A program made the position numbers and the translations under genes. This document shows positions 62,627 to 64,000 of a stretch of DNA of 64,000 nucleotides, piece after piece; within the stretch, counting starts at the first letter, position 1, and each line of letters starts with the position of its first letter. The notes under the pieces were generated by a model, which had not been told where the DNA came from, did no database searches, and saw only the letters and a list, made by a program, of their open reading frames with translations. Source of the DNA: Halomonas litopenaei (GTDB lineage: Bacteria; Pseudomonadota; Gammaproteobacteria; Pseudomonadales; Halomonadaceae); assembly GCF_017303055.1 (NCBI RefSeq), contig NZ_JAEKJT010000001.1, positions 826,332 through 890,331 on the forward strand, given 5' to 3'.

Positions 62627-64000
62627 TTATTCAATGCCTGTCTGCGAAGACTCCAATAGTCTGGCAAGGAAGGCATCACTATCCCCTTCCATCGCAACTC
62701 CTGGCAGGGTTACCTGTAGATCCGCATTGCTGCCATCTTGACTAAGACCTCCATCGAGTTTGACATGCAAGACAGTATCACCGCCGTTCGGCACGGCGAG
62801 AACCTGTTCACCGCCCTCGAGGTGGTCTAGATCATCCAGAAGCTCGCCGATATCGAGAGCCACACCATCCTCATCGAACGCCACCAACTCGCTATAGCCG
62901 GGTTCATCCTCTAGCTCAGCCGCAAGCTCCACAGGTAGTAGTGGCTCTTCATCTTCTAACAGCAAGGCCTGCGGCCTCACTGCACTTCTACCGAGGTCAA
63001 TGACACCGATAGAGGGGCCGTCATCAAGGACCGTGACATCAAGCACACCATTCGCCTGCGACCCATCTTTATCAGTGATGGTGTACCCCACCGTCAATGT
63101 CAGGTCGTTGTCACCGTCAGTGGGGTGATCGATCGGATCTGACAACGTCACGCTGACATCGCCTTGGGAGGCATCTGTCAGGGTAACGGTCAACACCCGA
63201 GCACCATCGGCCTCGCCGAACACCGACATGCCGTCGTCGCTGACAGTGAAGACGACCGGCTTGTCACGGCTGGTAATGCTGTCCAGGGTACTGAGATCCC
63301 ATTTGAACGCCTCGTTCTCAGCTGCGCCATCAGGGCCATAATCAAAAGCAAGATTGGTCGTCGCGCTATCGCTTCCTCCTGAAAGCTTCATCTCGTCCAC
63401 CGTCACCCCAGCTGACCCCGTATCCGGATCTCCGTCAGAGTCTGGCGTGACCGGTACCGAACCATCAATGATATCCACTATCAGAGTGTTGGCCGCGACA
63501 TCACCGTCGGCATCCGGACGCTCCAGAGTGAATTCGAGAGTTGGCTTCGTGGTTTGGTCAAGTCCCGGCAACGCAGTAAATGTCCAAGTCCCGTCGGCAT
63601 CCACCACTAAGGTTCCTGTTTCTGTCACCACCTCTTCGCCCAGTGCAAAGACACGGAATCCGTTTTCCGTCGGCACCCTACCTACAATTTCCTTGGCACT
63701 TCCATCAGCTCCAGGGTCGTATGACCATTTACCGGTGGTGACGGTACCTTCCACTACACTCTTGGCCCCTCCATCAACCGACATAGTGATAGTGGGACTG
63801 TCATCGTCGACGGTCAGCGTAAGCGAACCCTCCGCCGTCGAGCCATCGCTGTCGGTCACGGTGTAACCCAGCGACAGGGTGATATCGTCTTCCTTGCTGT
63901 CGTCGCTGTGATCCAGCCCTTGGTGCAAGGTCGCCTCGTAGGCACCGGTGGCCACGTCGGTCACCACCGCGGTCAGCACCGTGTCGCCAGAGGCGTCGGT
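62627..64000 (-). CDS. T1SS-143 repeat secreted protein, C-terminal part
   Basis: An open frame of about 457 codons entering from the right edge and ending at 62627. The sequence is Asp-, Gly-, Thr- and Val-rich. It contains at least two Ig-like repeat units in the style of T1SS-143/VCBS-type adhesin repeats (e.g. DITLSLGYTVTDSDGSTAEGSLTLTVDDDSPTI and LTLTVGYTITDKDGSQANGVLDVTVLDDGPSI, spaced roughly 220 residues). The last ~100 residues are acidic and Leu-rich and end in TLPGVAMEGDSDAFLARLLESSQTGIE; no RTX nonapeptides (GGxGxDxxx) are visible. It probably is the C-terminus of a large cell-surface or biofilm protein exported by a type I system. The N-terminus, size and partner exporter are outside the window. 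Confidence 0.8.
   Translation of the reverse strand, partial: TDASGDTVLTAVVTDVATGAYEATLHQGLDHSDDSKEDDITLSLGYTVTDSDGSTAEGSLTLTVDDDSPTITMSVDGGAKSVVEGTVTTGKWSYDPGADGSAKEIVGRVPTENGFRVFALGEEVVTETGTLVVDADGTWTFTALPGLDQTTKPTLEFTLERPDADGDVAANTLIVDIIDGSVPVTPDSDGDPDTGSAGVTVDEMKLSGGSDSATTNLAFDYGPDGAAENEAFKWDLSTLDSITSRDKPVVFTVSDDGMSVFGEADGARVLTVTLTDASQGDVSVTLSDPIDHPTDGDNDLTLTVGYTITDKDGSQANGVLDVTVLDDGPSIGVIDLGRSAVRPQALLLEDEEPLLPVELAAELEDEPGYSELVAFDEDGVALDIGELLDDLDHLEGGEQVLAVPNGGDTVLHVKLDGGLSQDGSNADLQVTLPGVAMEGDSDAFLARLLESSQTGIE

Overview
The window looks like chromosomal DNA of a GC-rich, probably halophilic gammaproteobacterium, most likely a Halomonas-type member of the Halomonadaceae. This placement is inferred from gene content and order, not from a marker gene. 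Supporting features are the gloB-mltD / yafS-rnhA-dnaQ neighbourhood, the tRNA - tig-clpP-clpX-lon-hupB-ppiD block, yejABEF, a yehZYXW-type (osmF) compatible-solute ABC system, nhaP2, and a T1SS-143 repeat surface protein.

Layout. 1-1030: the 5' part of a P4-type tyrosine recombinase, reading leftward off the window. Integrase arm-like repeats and a possible att core resembling a tRNA-Ser 3' end followed by a hairpin lie just outside it, so the window probably opens at the right border of an integrated element. 1620-11573: single-gene or short units (M48 lipoprotein protease, NhaP2 antiporter, orphan NMT1-type binding protein, YbfF esterase, YhhQ queuosine-precursor transporter with a candidate preQ1-I riboswitch, ArsR regulator, SohB, SCP2 protein, NudC). 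11573-15886: dnaQ, rnhA and a YafS-like methyltransferase on minus, divergent from gloB and mltD. 15932-21641: yejABEF peptide importer. 21967-29350: c-di-GMP enzymes (a 7TM-GGDEF cyclase and a periplasmic-sensor EAL phosphodiesterase) flanking rsuA, a nitrilase-family amidase and rarD. 29656-33896: FAD oxidoreductase, SulP transporter, CsiR-like GntR regulator and a small ribbon-helix-helix protein. 33863-35767: an unusual Hanks-type kinase. 35842-39711: a branched-chain 2-oxoacid dehydrogenase operon (E1alpha, E1beta, E2) with a LiuR-like palindrome upstream. 40047-43793: osmF-yehYXW operon. 43882-50772: DUF1853, cysS, glnS, ppiB, lpxH and a COG0523 GTPase. 51049-60441: the proteostasis block with sigma-32-like promoters before tig and lon, preceded by four tRNA genes (Pro, Arg, His, His). 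60644-64000: folD, mtnN, and the C-terminal part of a large type I-secreted repeat protein that runs off the right edge.

Functionally the window is mostly housekeeping: protein folding and proteolysis, tRNA charging, peptide and osmolyte uptake, nucleotide hygiene and second-messenger control. Accessory signals are the integrase edge and the adhesin edge. The less ordinary observations are the candidate preQ1-I aptamer whose pseudoknot would include the yhhQ ribosome-binding site, the kinase with a large unassigned C-terminal region, the LiuR-like site, and four short tandem-repeat arrays with 7-, 13- and 16-bp units in intergenic DNA. I found no CRISPR array, no complete prophage, no insertion sequence and no rRNA.
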